From: JAJTHC01 sp044358835
GTDB lineage: Bacteria; Cyanobacteriota; Vampirovibrionia; Vampirovibrionales; JAJTHC01
Assembly: GCA_044358835.1 (NCBI GenBank)
Contig: JBIKNF010000001.1
Coordinates: forward strand, 196,604 to 260,603
Reading direction: 5' to 3'
Length of the DNA stretch: 64,000 nt
Shown: piece by piece, positions 32,274 to 40,995 of the stretch
Position numbering within the stretch: the first letter of the stretch is position 1
How the letters are laid out: the number at the start of each line of letters is the position of its first letter
The notes under the pieces: model-generated
What the model saw: only the letters and a program-made list of their open reading frames with translations
Database searches by the model: none
What the model was told of the DNA's origin: nothing
Position numbers and translations under genes: made by a program

Positions 32274-33359
32274 ATGATACACTATAAGGGAAAGATGAGG
32301 GAAGCAAAACAAATGATGTCATTATGGCAGAGGATAGAAACACCCCAAGCGATTGAAACCATCACGTTTTTTAAAGCCCTTGAAACATGCGATGAAGCTC
32401 ATTTTTTACAGGCCAGTGAAACGGGCCTACTTGAATTGTTTGTGCCTGAATGGAAACGCATGCGAGGCTCCGCCAATACGCAACACCAAAGCCATGATTT
32501 CACCTTGGACGTCCATACGGCTAAAGTCATCACCAAAACACGTCAAACCCATGCCTTTAGAGGGCTTTCTTGTCACTGGCAACGACTTACGACACTTGCC
32601 GCTTTTTTTCATGATTTAAGCAAACAAGGCGGGTATGCTTTTCAACGGCTTGAACTTTCTCCAGACCCCTTACATCCATTAAAAGTGTCGGCTGAAATCA
32701 AGCGCCATATGGGACGGTGGGGCTTTTCTATGCTTGATATTTTTATTGTGGTGCAATTGGTGAGGTATCATCAAGTGTTTGGACGCTGGATTATACGTGA
32801 ACATAAAACAGGCCAAGCCCCGACGACTGAATTATTTTACGCGCAAGCCATGACACTGCCTTCTGTTTATTTTTTAAAGGCGTTACTGGCCTTAACCGAA
32901 GGGGACATTCGTTCGGTTAAGGCGAACGACGCCATTTTCAACCCCCGTGTAGAAGCACACTTGATTCAGCATGCCAAGCAAGTCGAAGCCTGTATTGAAA
33001 GTATTCAGCTAAAACAAAACGACTTTATAAAACAGCACTTGCCTATAGAACGAGAGCCCTTAACGGGCTTACCCCTAGTGCGTGTGGTATTGCCTGAATC
33101 GGTGATACAAGAGTATGACACGTCGTGTCAATGTGGATTAGAAGCCTTGGCGTCTTGGATGTTATTCCCGATCGAAGGTTTTGAAACAGGGATTCAAGCC
33201 AATACAGCAATGGCCTTGGCGTATTTTATAAAGCCCTATTCTTTTCAAGTCCAACCTGTGGTGAAAAGGCTTTCAGCACTTCAATGGCAGAACTTTTGGG
33301 ACGCCCCCCCTGCTTTAAACCGTCCTGATCTAGGGTGTTTGAATCCTCTATTTTTCTAG
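32274..33359 (+). CDS. HD-domain protein resembling the GlnD HD region
   Basis: A protein of 361 residues. LLELFVPEWKRMRG, HDFTLDVHT and FFHDLSKQ in order match the HD segment of PII uridylyltransferase GlnD and related phosphohydrolases (metal ligands His and the HD pair), but there is no nucleotidyltransferase domain and no ACT domain. A metal-dependent phosphohydrolase is therefore likely, with unknown substrate. GAGGGAG stands nine bases before the ATG. The C-terminal 100 residues are not recognised. It lies 78 bases upstream of argS. Confidence 0.72.
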   Translation: MIHYKGKMREAKQMMSLWQRIETPQAIETITFFKALETCDEAHFLQASETGLLELFVPEWKRMRGSANTQHQSHDFTLDVHTAKVITKTRQTHAFRGLSCHWQRLTTLAAFFHDLSKQGGYAFQRLELSPDPLHPLKVSAEIKRHMGRWGFSMLDIFIVVQLVRYHQVFGRWIIREHKTGQAPTTELFYAQAMTLPSVYFLKALLALTEGDIRSVKANDAIFNPRVEAHLIQHAKQVEACIESIQLKQNDFIKQHLPIEREPLTGLPLVRVVLPESVIQEYDTSCQCGLEALASWMLFPIEGFETGIQANTAMALAYFIKPYSFQVQPVVKRLSALQWQNFWDAPPALNRPDLGCLNPLFF

Positions 33360-33437
33360 ACGTTGGGGTTGTCACCTAAAATGGCATCTTTGTGCTTTAA
33401 TAAGAATACGTTTAAGTCATGAGGGAACGCCATTCTA

Positions 33438-35264
33438 ATGAAATCTGCCTTACATCATTGTTTAATTGAACAACTATTACCCTTAAAAACCCTTTTCGCT
33501 GCTTGCGAATCTTTAAGTGAAACCCAGTGGCAGGACATTATTACACAAGGCTTAAAAATGGAACAGCCGAAGCATCGAGAGCATGGCGATTATGCGGTGA
33601 ACATCTCTTTTTTGGCACGTTACACGAAGCTCGCTCCTGCGGTGATTGCCACAACACTTCTGCCTCATCTTCACCTTGGTAACTTTAAGGCTACCGCCAT
33701 TGGAGGGTTTATTAATTTCAAGGCAACGCAAGCGTCTTTACTGGAAGCTCTTTTGCCTACCTTAAAAGGGCTTCAAAAGGCGGGTCAAAATAACAGTATG
33801 CAAGGGGAACGTTTGCTTTTAGAGTTTGTTTCCGCAAACCCAACAGGGCCTTTGCATTTGGGGCATGGACGCTGGGCCGCCTTGGGAGACAGCTTGCGCC
33901 GTATTTGGCAGCATAATGGGGCAAGCGTGGTGAGCGAATTTTTCGTGAATGATTACGGTCAACAAATGACGAATATGGCCAATAGCGTTTGGTTTAGAGC
34001 CTTAGAAGCCTTACAACTTGCCCCATTTCCCACTCCTGTAGAAGGTGAAAAGTTTTTATACTACCCTGGTGAATATGTCAGGAATTTGGCTTTAGAATAT
34101 TTGGAAGGAGACCACAACACCCAAGCCATTCGCTACTTATTTAATCAAGTGGGGGCCAAGCGCTTAGAAGAATTGCCTTCACAAGAATTGCTTTTTGAAC
34201 TGCGGAATATGAGCCGAAATGAGATGTTAACGCTTCAGCAAGACTTACTAAAACGCTTTAAAACATCATTTGATATTTGGCAGTTGGAAAGTCATTTGCA
34301 TCAATCTGGCATGGTTGAAAAAACGTTAGAACGCTTGAAAAGTAAAGGCGTGACGTTTGAAGAAGGCGGTGCGTTGTGGATTAAATCCACTGATGTTGGG
34401 GATGATAAAGATCGTGTACTGGTAAAGAGCGATGGTTCTTATACCTACCTAACGGCCGATGTGGCGTATCACGACGATAAATTCAATCGTCCAGAACAGT
34501 TTACGTCTATTGTCAACATTTGGGGTGCTGATCATCACGGGTATGTGTCTCGCATTACTGCAGCCATGCAAGCCTTAGGGCATGATTCCAAGCGTTTGGT
34601 GATTATTTTAGGTCAGTTGGTGAACTTGGTTGTAGAAGGTGCAAAAACCCGAATGGGCAAACGTAAAACCATGTTGACCTTGGAAGATGTGATTGAAGAA
34701 GTCGGAGTGGATGCGGCGCGCTTTTGGCTGGTGTCTCGTTCTGCGGACAGCACCATTGAGTTTGACGTTGATTTAGCCACTTCCGCCAGTGATGAAAACC
34801 CCGTGTTTTACACGCAGTACGCCCATGCCAGAGCTTGTGGCATTTTACGAAATGCGTTTAACAACATCGTGGACTTAGAAACCGGCGAAGAGTCACCAGC
34901 ACGCTTTAATAAAAAAGACTATGACGCCTTTAAGCAAAGCATCACCGCAGAAACATGGGAGACGCTATTGCTTAAGCCTTTGCAAAGCCAGAGCCACGCG
35001 TTTAGCAAGGTGCGAGAAACCATCTTGCTGTTGGTGTCTTTTACGGAACGGGTGGAAGACGCGGGGCGTGTGAATGCCCCGCACTTAATTGCGCGTTATG
35101 CGCTGGATTTATCCAGTGATTTTCATTCGCTGTATGCCGTGTGTCGGGTCTTGTGTGAAGACCCACAACAGGCGTTGGCTCGTTTATTGTTGGTGGATGT
35201 CTTGCGTATGACGCTGGCTCAAGCCTTAGATTTACTCGGTGTTACTGCCCCTGAGCAAATGTAA
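33438..35264 (+). CDS. argS: Arginyl-tRNA synthetase
   Basis: A protein of 608 residues, a class I aminoacyl-tRNA synthetase that charges tRNA-Arg. Present are the N-terminal Add1 domain (1-120), the HIGH-type motif ANPTGPLHLGHGRW near 137, the GADHHGYV region and the KMSK-equivalent KTRMGKR near 409, followed by LTLEDVIEEVGVDAARFW. The C-terminal anticodon-binding DALR-type helical domain is intact to the end. Length is a little over the bacterial average of about 560-590. GAGGGAACG precedes the ATG. Confidence 0.96.
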   Translation: MKSALHHCLIEQLLPLKTLFAACESLSETQWQDIITQGLKMEQPKHREHGDYAVNISFLARYTKLAPAVIATTLLPHLHLGNFKATAIGGFINFKATQASLLEALLPTLKGLQKAGQNNSMQGERLLLEFVSANPTGPLHLGHGRWAALGDSLRRIWQHNGASVVSEFFVNDYGQQMTNMANSVWFRALEALQLAPFPTPVEGEKFLYYPGEYVRNLALEYLEGDHNTQAIRYLFNQVGAKRLEELPSQELLFELRNMSRNEMLTLQQDLLKRFKTSFDIWQLESHLHQSGMVEKTLERLKSKGVTFEEGGALWIKSTDVGDDKDRVLVKSDGSYTYLTADVAYHDDKFNRPEQFTSIVNIWGADHHGYVSRITAAMQALGHDSKRLVIILGQLVNLVVEGAKTRMGKRKTMLTLEDVIEEVGVDAARFWLVSRSADSTIEFDVDLATSASDENPVFYTQYAHARACGILRNAFNNIVDLETGEESPARFNKKDYDAFKQSITAETWETLLLKPLQSQSHAFSKVRETILLLVSFTERVEDAGRVNAPHLIARYALDLSSDFHSLYAVCRVLCEDPQQALARLLLVDVLRMTLAQALDLLGVTAPEQM

Positions 35265-35319
35265 TACCTAATACACCCTAAGCGTCAAAAACTTAGGCGA
35301 GGAAAGAACAAGTCGCCCT

Positions 35320-35832
35320 ATGATTCAACTGCTTAATTCACACGGAGCGTTTCTTAGTTCTGAGGAGGCCTTAATTCAAGACGCCTGTTCACGCGCAGGC
35401 ATCCATATTGGGGCGTGGTCGTTAGAAGACTTGGCGGACGTTGAAGGCGAGACGATTTTGGCATCGCCTAATGTACAAGCCGTAGCGTTAGAAGCGGTAA
35501 AAACACCTTTAGCTCAGCTGAAGCGTCGTTTTGGGTACCAGTATGAAGACATTGTCGGATTAACCCCCCAAACCCCTAACCTAGACGGCATTTTAAAAGC
35601 TTTTCGCCCTGAACATCACCATGAAGACGATGAAGTAAGAATCATTCTTCACGGAGCAGGCATCTTCGGCTTTGTTCCTCAAGAAGGTGATGCCTTTGAA
35701 TTGGTCGTCCAAAAAGGCGACTGGATCGTGGTGCCTGCCCTGACGCGTCACTATTTTTACTTGACGGATACCCAAACCATTATCGCCCTTCGGGTGTTTA
35801 AAGATTCCCCCAAGTGGGAAGCCATTTATTGA
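35320..35832 (+). CDS. mtnD: Acireductone dioxygenase
   Basis: A protein of 170 residues of the cupin fold. The metal site His99-x-His101-x3-Glu105 (PEHHHEDDEVR) and the distal His144 (LTRHYF) are all present. The enzyme oxidises the acireductone intermediate of methionine salvage, with Fe or Ni deciding the products. Its presence implies a methionine-salvage pathway, but no other mtn gene is near. It lies 55 bases after argS and may be co-transcribed. Confidence 0.92.
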   Translation: MIQLLNSHGAFLSSEEALIQDACSRAGIHIGAWSLEDLADVEGETILASPNVQAVALEAVKTPLAQLKRRFGYQYEDIVGLTPQTPNLDGILKAFRPEHHHEDDEVRIILHGAGIFGFVPQEGDAFELVVQKGDWIVVPALTRHYFYLTDTQTIIALRVFKDSPKWEAIY

Positions 35833-35986
35833 ACACAGCGCCCCTTGCGATGGGCTTTCTTTTGCATTACACTATTCTTTGACAAGTTCATGACAAGCAC
35901 AAACGAGTAGATGATACACTTAGTTTCCGCATTTTCACCTTGTTTTATTATGTTACTGTAATTCCTCCTAAAACAAAGGTTCCTCC

Positions 35987-37126
35987 ATGAATAAGCGTCC
36001 GAGTTCTCGTTCTTCTTCAAACGCTAAATCTTATGCAAAACCGCAGGCGAAAAACCGCACGCCGTCTAGCTCAACTGCTCGCCCTGCGGGTGCTTCAGCA
36101 TCAAGCAGTAAGCCCAAACCTGCCCTAACCCCTCGTGTGGGGGGGGTAAATAAAAACCCTGTAGAACGGCCCCGCTACAGCGATTTTTCTGCAACAGACA
36201 AGGCACGTCCAAGCAAGCGTCCTGAAAAAGAAAGCCGTGAAACCCTAGAAAAAAGCCTCCCTGATTTTTCCGATATTGAAGGGGCCCATTACTTGTACGG
36301 ACGCCATGCCGTTTTAGAATTGTTGCAAGAAAATCCCAAACGGGTGCAAAAATTATATGTGGCCGAACACGCTGGGATTGACAAGCGTTTAGAAACCATT
36401 ATCACCTTATGTCAAGAAAACGGGATTCGCTGGAACAAGGTCCCTCGCCAAAAAATAGACAACATCGTGCGTTACCATGCGGAAACTTTTGGCGATGATG
36501 ATGAGGCCTTTAACCCGAGTTCGGCCCAAGGGGTAGCCGCTATGGTGACGGCCCAACCGTTATTGGAATTGGATGAGCTGATTAAACAGGCCAAAAGCTC
36601 TTCGACCCAACTGATGATCGCCTTGGATGAAGTCACTGACGGTCGTAATATCGGGGCTATCTTGCGGGTGGCAGATGCCGTAGGCGCCTGTGGCGTGATT
36701 TTACCCAAGCACCGAACAGGAGGGCTTTCCCCTTTGGCGTCTAAAACCGCCGTTGGGGCGGATCAACACATCCCGATTGCTCAAGTCACCAATTTGTCGC
36801 AAGCGTTAGATACCTTGAAAGGTGCCGGCTATTGGACGGTTGGCACCTTGTGCGAAGCTGTTGAAGATTCGTCTGACGTTCAAGCCTATGACGCCGTCAA
36901 ATATGATGTGCCGATTGTGTTGATCGTGGGCAGTGAAGACAAGGGTGTGCGTGCCAACATTGCCAAACGTTGCGACTTCAGGGTGACGATTCCCATGTTC
37001 GGCAAAGTCGATTCCTTAAATGTTTCTACAGCAACCGCGGTATTGGCTTACGAAATTGTTCAACAACAGCGTCGTTTTTTAGCTAAACTGTTGGCTGAAA
37101 AAGAGGCCCTTTCAACGGCGAATTAA
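35987..37126 (+). CDS. rlmB: SPOUT rRNA 2'-O-methyltransferase, RlmB-like
   Basis: A protein of 379 residues. Residues 1-95 are a Ser/Pro/Lys/Arg-rich disordered extension not found in E. coli RlmB. The substrate-binding domain starts at HYLYGRHAVLELL (about 101). The SpoU methyltransferase domain has the knot motifs LDEVTDGRNIGAILRVADA, IVLIVGSEDKGVRAN and the terminal DSLNVSTATAVLAYE. It methylates a guanosine ribose in 23S rRNA (Gm2251 in E. coli) or a related site. The extension is probably RNA-binding. comM follows after 13 bases, so the two form an operon. Confidence 0.9.
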   Translation: MNKRPSSRSSSNAKSYAKPQAKNRTPSSSTARPAGASASSSKPKPALTPRVGGVNKNPVERPRYSDFSATDKARPSKRPEKESRETLEKSLPDFSDIEGAHYLYGRHAVLELLQENPKRVQKLYVAEHAGIDKRLETIITLCQENGIRWNKVPRQKIDNIVRYHAETFGDDDEAFNPSSAQGVAAMVTAQPLLELDELIKQAKSSSTQLMIALDEVTDGRNIGAILRVADAVGACGVILPKHRTGGLSPLASKTAVGADQHIPIAQVTNLSQALDTLKGAGYWTVGTLCEAVEDSSDVQAYDAVKYDVPIVLIVGSEDKGVRANIAKRCDFRVTIPMFGKVDSLNVSTATAVLAYEIVQQQRRFLAKLLAEKEALSTAN

Positions 37127-37139
37127 AGGAAGTCGTGCC

Positions 37140-38699
37140 ATGATTGTACATGTGCAAAGTGCCGCCATTTGTGGAATTGACGCCCAACGGGTGACGGCTG
37201 AATTTGACTTAGGCGGCGGCTTAGCGGAATGCCGCATCGTGGGTTTGCCAGACACCATGGTCAACGAAAGCCGAGACCGCTTGCGTGCTTCAATTCGCAA
37301 CAGTGGCTTTCAGTTCCCTAATAAACGCGTTACCGTCAATCTCGCTCCAGCGTCTGTGCGAAAAGAAGGCACAGGCTTTGATCTGCCCCTTGCTGTAGGG
37401 ATTTTAGTGGCCAGTGCCGAGCTTATTTCTACCCCCTTGATTAACGAAGTCTTGTTCTTTGGGGAACTGTCGCTTGAAGGACGTATTCGTCCTGCCCAAG
37501 GGGCGTTAGCGGTGGCATTACTGGCCAAAGAATTGGGTTTGCGAGGGGTGGTGTTGAGTCCTGAAAATGCCAAAGAAGCGGCTTTAGTAGAAGATATTGA
37601 GATTTACGCCTTGCCTCATTTGCAAGATTTACCCACGTGGCTCGAATCACCCAACGCCTTTTTAAAGTGTGTAAATCATGCGGAATTAATTGCTCAAATG
37701 AGCCAAGACCAAGCAGAGGCCTTAACGCCTGTTGATTTTGCCGATGTTAAAGGCCAAGTGCAGGCCAAACGAGCCTTAGAAGTGGCTGTCGCAGGCGGGC
37801 ATAATCTCTTGATGTCGGGGCCACCAGGGAGTGGGAAGTCGTTGTTGGCGAAAGCCTTATTGGGGATTTTACCCCCGATGGATATGGATGAAATCCTAGA
37901 AGTGAGTCGTATTTACAGTGTTTCAGGCTTATTGCCTGAAGAAGGGGGGGTGATTGTACAACGTCCCTTTCGTAGTCCGCACCATTCGGCATCGATGGCA
38001 GGGCTTTGCGGAGGCGGTAGCAACCCACGTTCAGGTGAAATCACCCTAGCCCACCGCGGCGTCTTGTTCTTGGATGAGCTGGTCGAATTTCCTCGTCCTG
38101 TATTAGAAGTCTTACGTCAGCCTCTTGAAAATGCGGAAATCACCATTAGCCGCGCCAAACAAGCCTATACCTTTCCCGCTCGTTTTATGCTCATTGGGGC
38201 GATGAATCCTTGCCCTTGCGGCTACCACGGCGATGAAGGCAATCGATGCACCTGTAGCCCTGCCCATGTGGAGCGTTACCGTGCGAGGCTTTCAGGGCCT
38301 TTGTTGGATCGCATTGATGTGCAGTTGACGGTGCGTCGCTTGAGTACGGAAGAATTGTTGTTTAATTCTAACGAAAATACCGTGCCTGTAGAAAGCAGTG
38401 CGATGGTTAAAGCTCGTGTCACCCAAGCCAGACACTTGCAGGTGAAGCGGTTTCAAGAACTAGGCGTGTCGCATTTGAAATCGAATGCGGAAATGGGACC
38501 GGCTCAAGTCAAAGCCTTCTGTGTGTTGGATGATCCCTGCCAAGCGTTGATGCGAAAGGCGATTGAACGTTTGAATTTGTCGGCGCGGGGGTATGATCGT
38601 ATGTTACGGCTGGCTCGTACCATTGCGGATTTAGCCGAAAGTGAAGCGATCCAAGTGCCTCACCTCGCGGAAGCCTTGCAGTACCGCAGTATTGTGTAA
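37140..38699 (+). CDS. comM: ComM/YifB family Mg-chelatase-like AAA+ ATPase
   Basis: A protein of 519 residues. The N-terminal ChlI-like domain (GLPDTMVNESRDRLRASI near 32) is followed by the AAA+ core with Walker A GPPGSGKS near 225, FRSPHHSAS, and Walker B LFLDELVEFPR; a zinc-like cluster sits in NPCPCGYHG..RCTC. The C-terminal helical domain ends LARTIADLAESE. ComM helps branch migration during natural transformation in some bacteria; in others the role is unknown. AAGGAAG serves the ATG. It forms an operon with rlmB. Confidence 0.93.
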   Translation: MIVHVQSAAICGIDAQRVTAEFDLGGGLAECRIVGLPDTMVNESRDRLRASIRNSGFQFPNKRVTVNLAPASVRKEGTGFDLPLAVGILVASAELISTPLINEVLFFGELSLEGRIRPAQGALAVALLAKELGLRGVVLSPENAKEAALVEDIEIYALPHLQDLPTWLESPNAFLKCVNHAELIAQMSQDQAEALTPVDFADVKGQVQAKRALEVAVAGGHNLLMSGPPGSGKSLLAKALLGILPPMDMDEILEVSRIYSVSGLLPEEGGVIVQRPFRSPHHSASMAGLCGGGSNPRSGEITLAHRGVLFLDELVEFPRPVLEVLRQPLENAEITISRAKQAYTFPARFMLIGAMNPCPCGYHGDEGNRCTCSPAHVERYRARLSGPLLDRIDVQLTVRRLSTEELLFNSNENTVPVESSAMVKARVTQARHLQVKRFQELGVSHLKSNAEMGPAQVKAFCVLDDPCQALMRKAIERLNLSARGYDRMLRLARTIADLAESEAIQVPHLAEALQYRSIV

Positions 38700-38702
38700 T
38701 CC

Positions 38703-39467
38703 CTAAGTGGTTAAAACCTTCCAGACGTAGTGCAACAAGGGCTGCAGGGAACGTTGAATGCGCCACGGTTCAAGGGTAAATCGCCATAACCATTCCAAGT
38801 TTAAGGCTTGCATGAGCTGAGGGGCTCGTTGAATGTGTCCCGCCCATACGTCAAAACTTCCGCCCACGCCCACAAAAATGGTGTCGTCTGCAAAATGAGT
38901 GCGAAAGGCCTTAATCCACTCTTCTTGACGCGGTACCCCTAACGCGACTAGCACAACCCTTGGATGCGTCGAGACCATTTCTTGCACGATAGGGAACGCG
39001 TCTTCTGGGCTAAAAAAGCCATCTCGCGCAAAAGCCAACGACAAATTCGGGAAACGCGCCAAAAGCGCTTGAGGTAACACGCCCATAACTTCAGGTTTGG
39101 CACCCAGTAAGGCGACCCCTCGTGGGCAGTGGGTTTGATTTAAGGTGGCCAATAAAGCCGTAGCGAATTCGATCCCGGGAATACGGGCTTGGCGGAGACC
39201 TTGACGCTTTAAGGCCCAAATCACACCTGCTCCATCGGGCAAGGGGAAGTCAGCAGATTTAAGAATCTCACCAAAGGCGGAGGACTGTTCCCCTTTCATG
39301 ATCATTTCAGGGTTTAGCGTCACCACATGAACCCCTCCTTTTTGAGCGGGGGCATGAAAAGCCTGGTGGACTAAATCTTCGAGGCTTCCCAAACGAATGG
39401 AGTAGCCCAGCACGGGGGCCCTTTGGGGAGGATTTGGAAGGGTCTTTTCACTTTCTTGTTCAAACAT
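38703..39467 (-). CDS. WecG/TagA/CpsF family glycosyltransferase
   Basis: A protein of 254 residues from the ATG at 39467; a GTG at 39473 overlapping the upstream TAG stop (TAGTG) is an alternative. Signature blocks are VTLNPEMIM near 48, SADFPLPDGAGVIWA near 68, VALLGAKP, LVALGVPRQEEW and VGVGGSFDVWAGHIQRAP. These enzymes add N-acetylmannosamine-type sugars to lipid-linked glycans in capsule, enterobacterial common antigen or teichoic-type polymers. It is coupled to the HD phosphohydrolase gene upstream and converges with comM, whose stop is only a few bases away. Confidence 0.9.
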   Translation of the reverse strand: MFEQESEKTLPNPPQRAPVLGYSIRLGSLEDLVHQAFHAPAQKGGVHVVTLNPEMIMKGEQSSAFGEILKSADFPLPDGAGVIWALKRQGLRQARIPGIEFATALLATLNQTHCPRGVALLGAKPEVMGVLPQALLARFPNLSLAFARDGFFSPEDAFPIVQEMVSTHPRVVLVALGVPRQEEWIKAFRTHFADDTIFVGVGGSFDVWAGHIQRAPQLMQALNLEWLWRFTLEPWRIQRSLQPLLHYVWKVLTT

Positions 39468-39472
39468 AGACA

Positions 39473-40852
39473 CTAGCGAAACTCATCCATTTTTTGAGGC
39501 GTCAACTTATTCAATCGATCCGCCAAGAACTTACGGGCCTCATGATCCCACACAAACCACAGATGCTTGGCCATGTGCTTGGCTTCAAACTGCTGAGCCA
39601 ATGGGGAAAGAACGGGCAATTCTACAATACCACGATCCCGTGTTTCAAGCCATAGGGGTTCTTTGTCTTGACGATACAGGGGCTTAGGCTCCACCCACGT
39701 TTCTGAAAAGCCGAATTCAAAGGGGATGCCTCGTTCAGCGTAATGTTTTTCTAGTTCGGCTTGTAGTTCGTCTTGCTCATCTACACTGGGGTAGTAACGC
39801 AGTTCCATTAAGTCAATAAACTTGGGTAAGTTGTGACGCATCAAGCGACTGGCCAGTTCTTTTAAGAAGGGATCTTGACTCTCTAGGCTCCAATCTTGAA
39901 TCGCATTCCACAAGTAATGGTCATCCATTCTAAGGTAGTTTTGCACATGGAGGGCATGGCCGTTGTCGCCTAATTGAAACAACTCTTTGGCAGGGTTGCC
40001 TGTAGGAATGCCGTTTCGAATGGCCCACATAAAACGTTGCAAGGTAAAGCCAAGTAGGGCTTCACTGGCTTTGTCAATAGAATGCAAGGCCATTTTATAG
40101 GCTTGGTGGCGCCCGAATAAGTAATGTTCAAGGGCGGGCAACCCATCTTCTAACAGCGTAATCACAGGCTTGCCGTCAAGCTTATTTTGAATTTCCAAGC
40201 AACTAATCAGGCGGTCACATTCAATTTCACCGTAACGAGTCCCCATAAAATGGCTGTCTCTCAATAAATAATCCAGCCTGTCCATGTCCAACTGACTGGC
40301 AATTAAGCCGGCCAAGTAATGCCGTGTTTCTGTGTCATTGCCCACCATAAAGGTGTTTAAGGCTTCTGCAATGTTTTCCACCCCAAAGGTTTTCCATATC
40401 GATTGAAGTTGCTCATCTTCTTTTAGAATACGCGGCAGCCAGTAATGATCGTGCGTGAGGCCCGCTTCATGAAGCCCCAAGACGTCTTCTAAGGTGTGTG
40501 ACAACGGCGGATGCCCAATATCATGGACGAGAATCCCCGTCATTAAAAGCGTTTCCAGCGTAATGCCTGTGTCTAAAAAAGTGGATTTCAAAATTTCCCG
40601 AGAAGAACGATCATTCTTAAAATGCGTCATGGCTTGAGACATTAAGAAGGTGGCCCCCAAGCTATGGCTAAAGCGTGTGTGCACCGCACCAGGGAAGACA
40701 AATTCCGCCATGCCCATTTGCTTGACGCGGCGCAAGCGTTGAAACGCCAAACTATTCATGGTTTCAAGCAAAATACGATGCACAGGATCCTTGCGGTCAA
40801 ACTGGAGTAAGCCGTGAATGGGATCCGCCATTTGTAACCATCGCCACCGCAT
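39473..40852 (-). CDS. HD-superfamily phosphohydrolase (YdhJ/dNTPase-like)
   Basis: A protein of 459 residues. Motifs in order are FQRLRRVKQMGMAEFVFPGA, HTRFSHSLG, GILVHDIGHPPLSH, and MDRLDYLLRDSHFMGT, the hallmark of the COG1078 family related to dGTPases and SAMHD1. Metal ligands are His, the HD pair and a distal Asp. It probably hydrolyses nucleotide triphosphates, but the substrate is uncertain. AAAGGAAA precedes the ATG at 40852; a second Met seven codons in is possible. Its stop overlaps or abuts the start of the glycosyltransferase gene. Confidence 0.9.
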   Translation of the reverse strand: MRWRWLQMADPIHGLLQFDRKDPVHRILLETMNSLAFQRLRRVKQMGMAEFVFPGAVHTRFSHSLGATFLMSQAMTHFKNDRSSREILKSTFLDTGITLETLLMTGILVHDIGHPPLSHTLEDVLGLHEAGLTHDHYWLPRILKEDEQLQSIWKTFGVENIAEALNTFMVGNDTETRHYLAGLIASQLDMDRLDYLLRDSHFMGTRYGEIECDRLISCLEIQNKLDGKPVITLLEDGLPALEHYLFGRHQAYKMALHSIDKASEALLGFTLQRFMWAIRNGIPTGNPAKELFQLGDNGHALHVQNYLRMDDHYLWNAIQDWSLESQDPFLKELASRLMRHNLPKFIDLMELRYYPSVDEQDELQAELEKHYAERGIPFEFGFSETWVEPKPLYRQDKEPLWLETRDRGIVELPVLSPLAQQFEAKHMAKHLWFVWDHEARKFLADRLNKLTPQKMDEFR

Positions 40853-40995
40853 TGAAGAAGTTTCCTTTTCTCTGACTTTTGTTTAGTATAGCATAAGTTT
40901 AAGGTCGCTTTCTGTTTGGACTTATTCATACCCCACTAAGCCCCTAAAATAGAGCCTGAAAAGATCGTGTGTTTTTTAAAAACCCGAGGAACGTA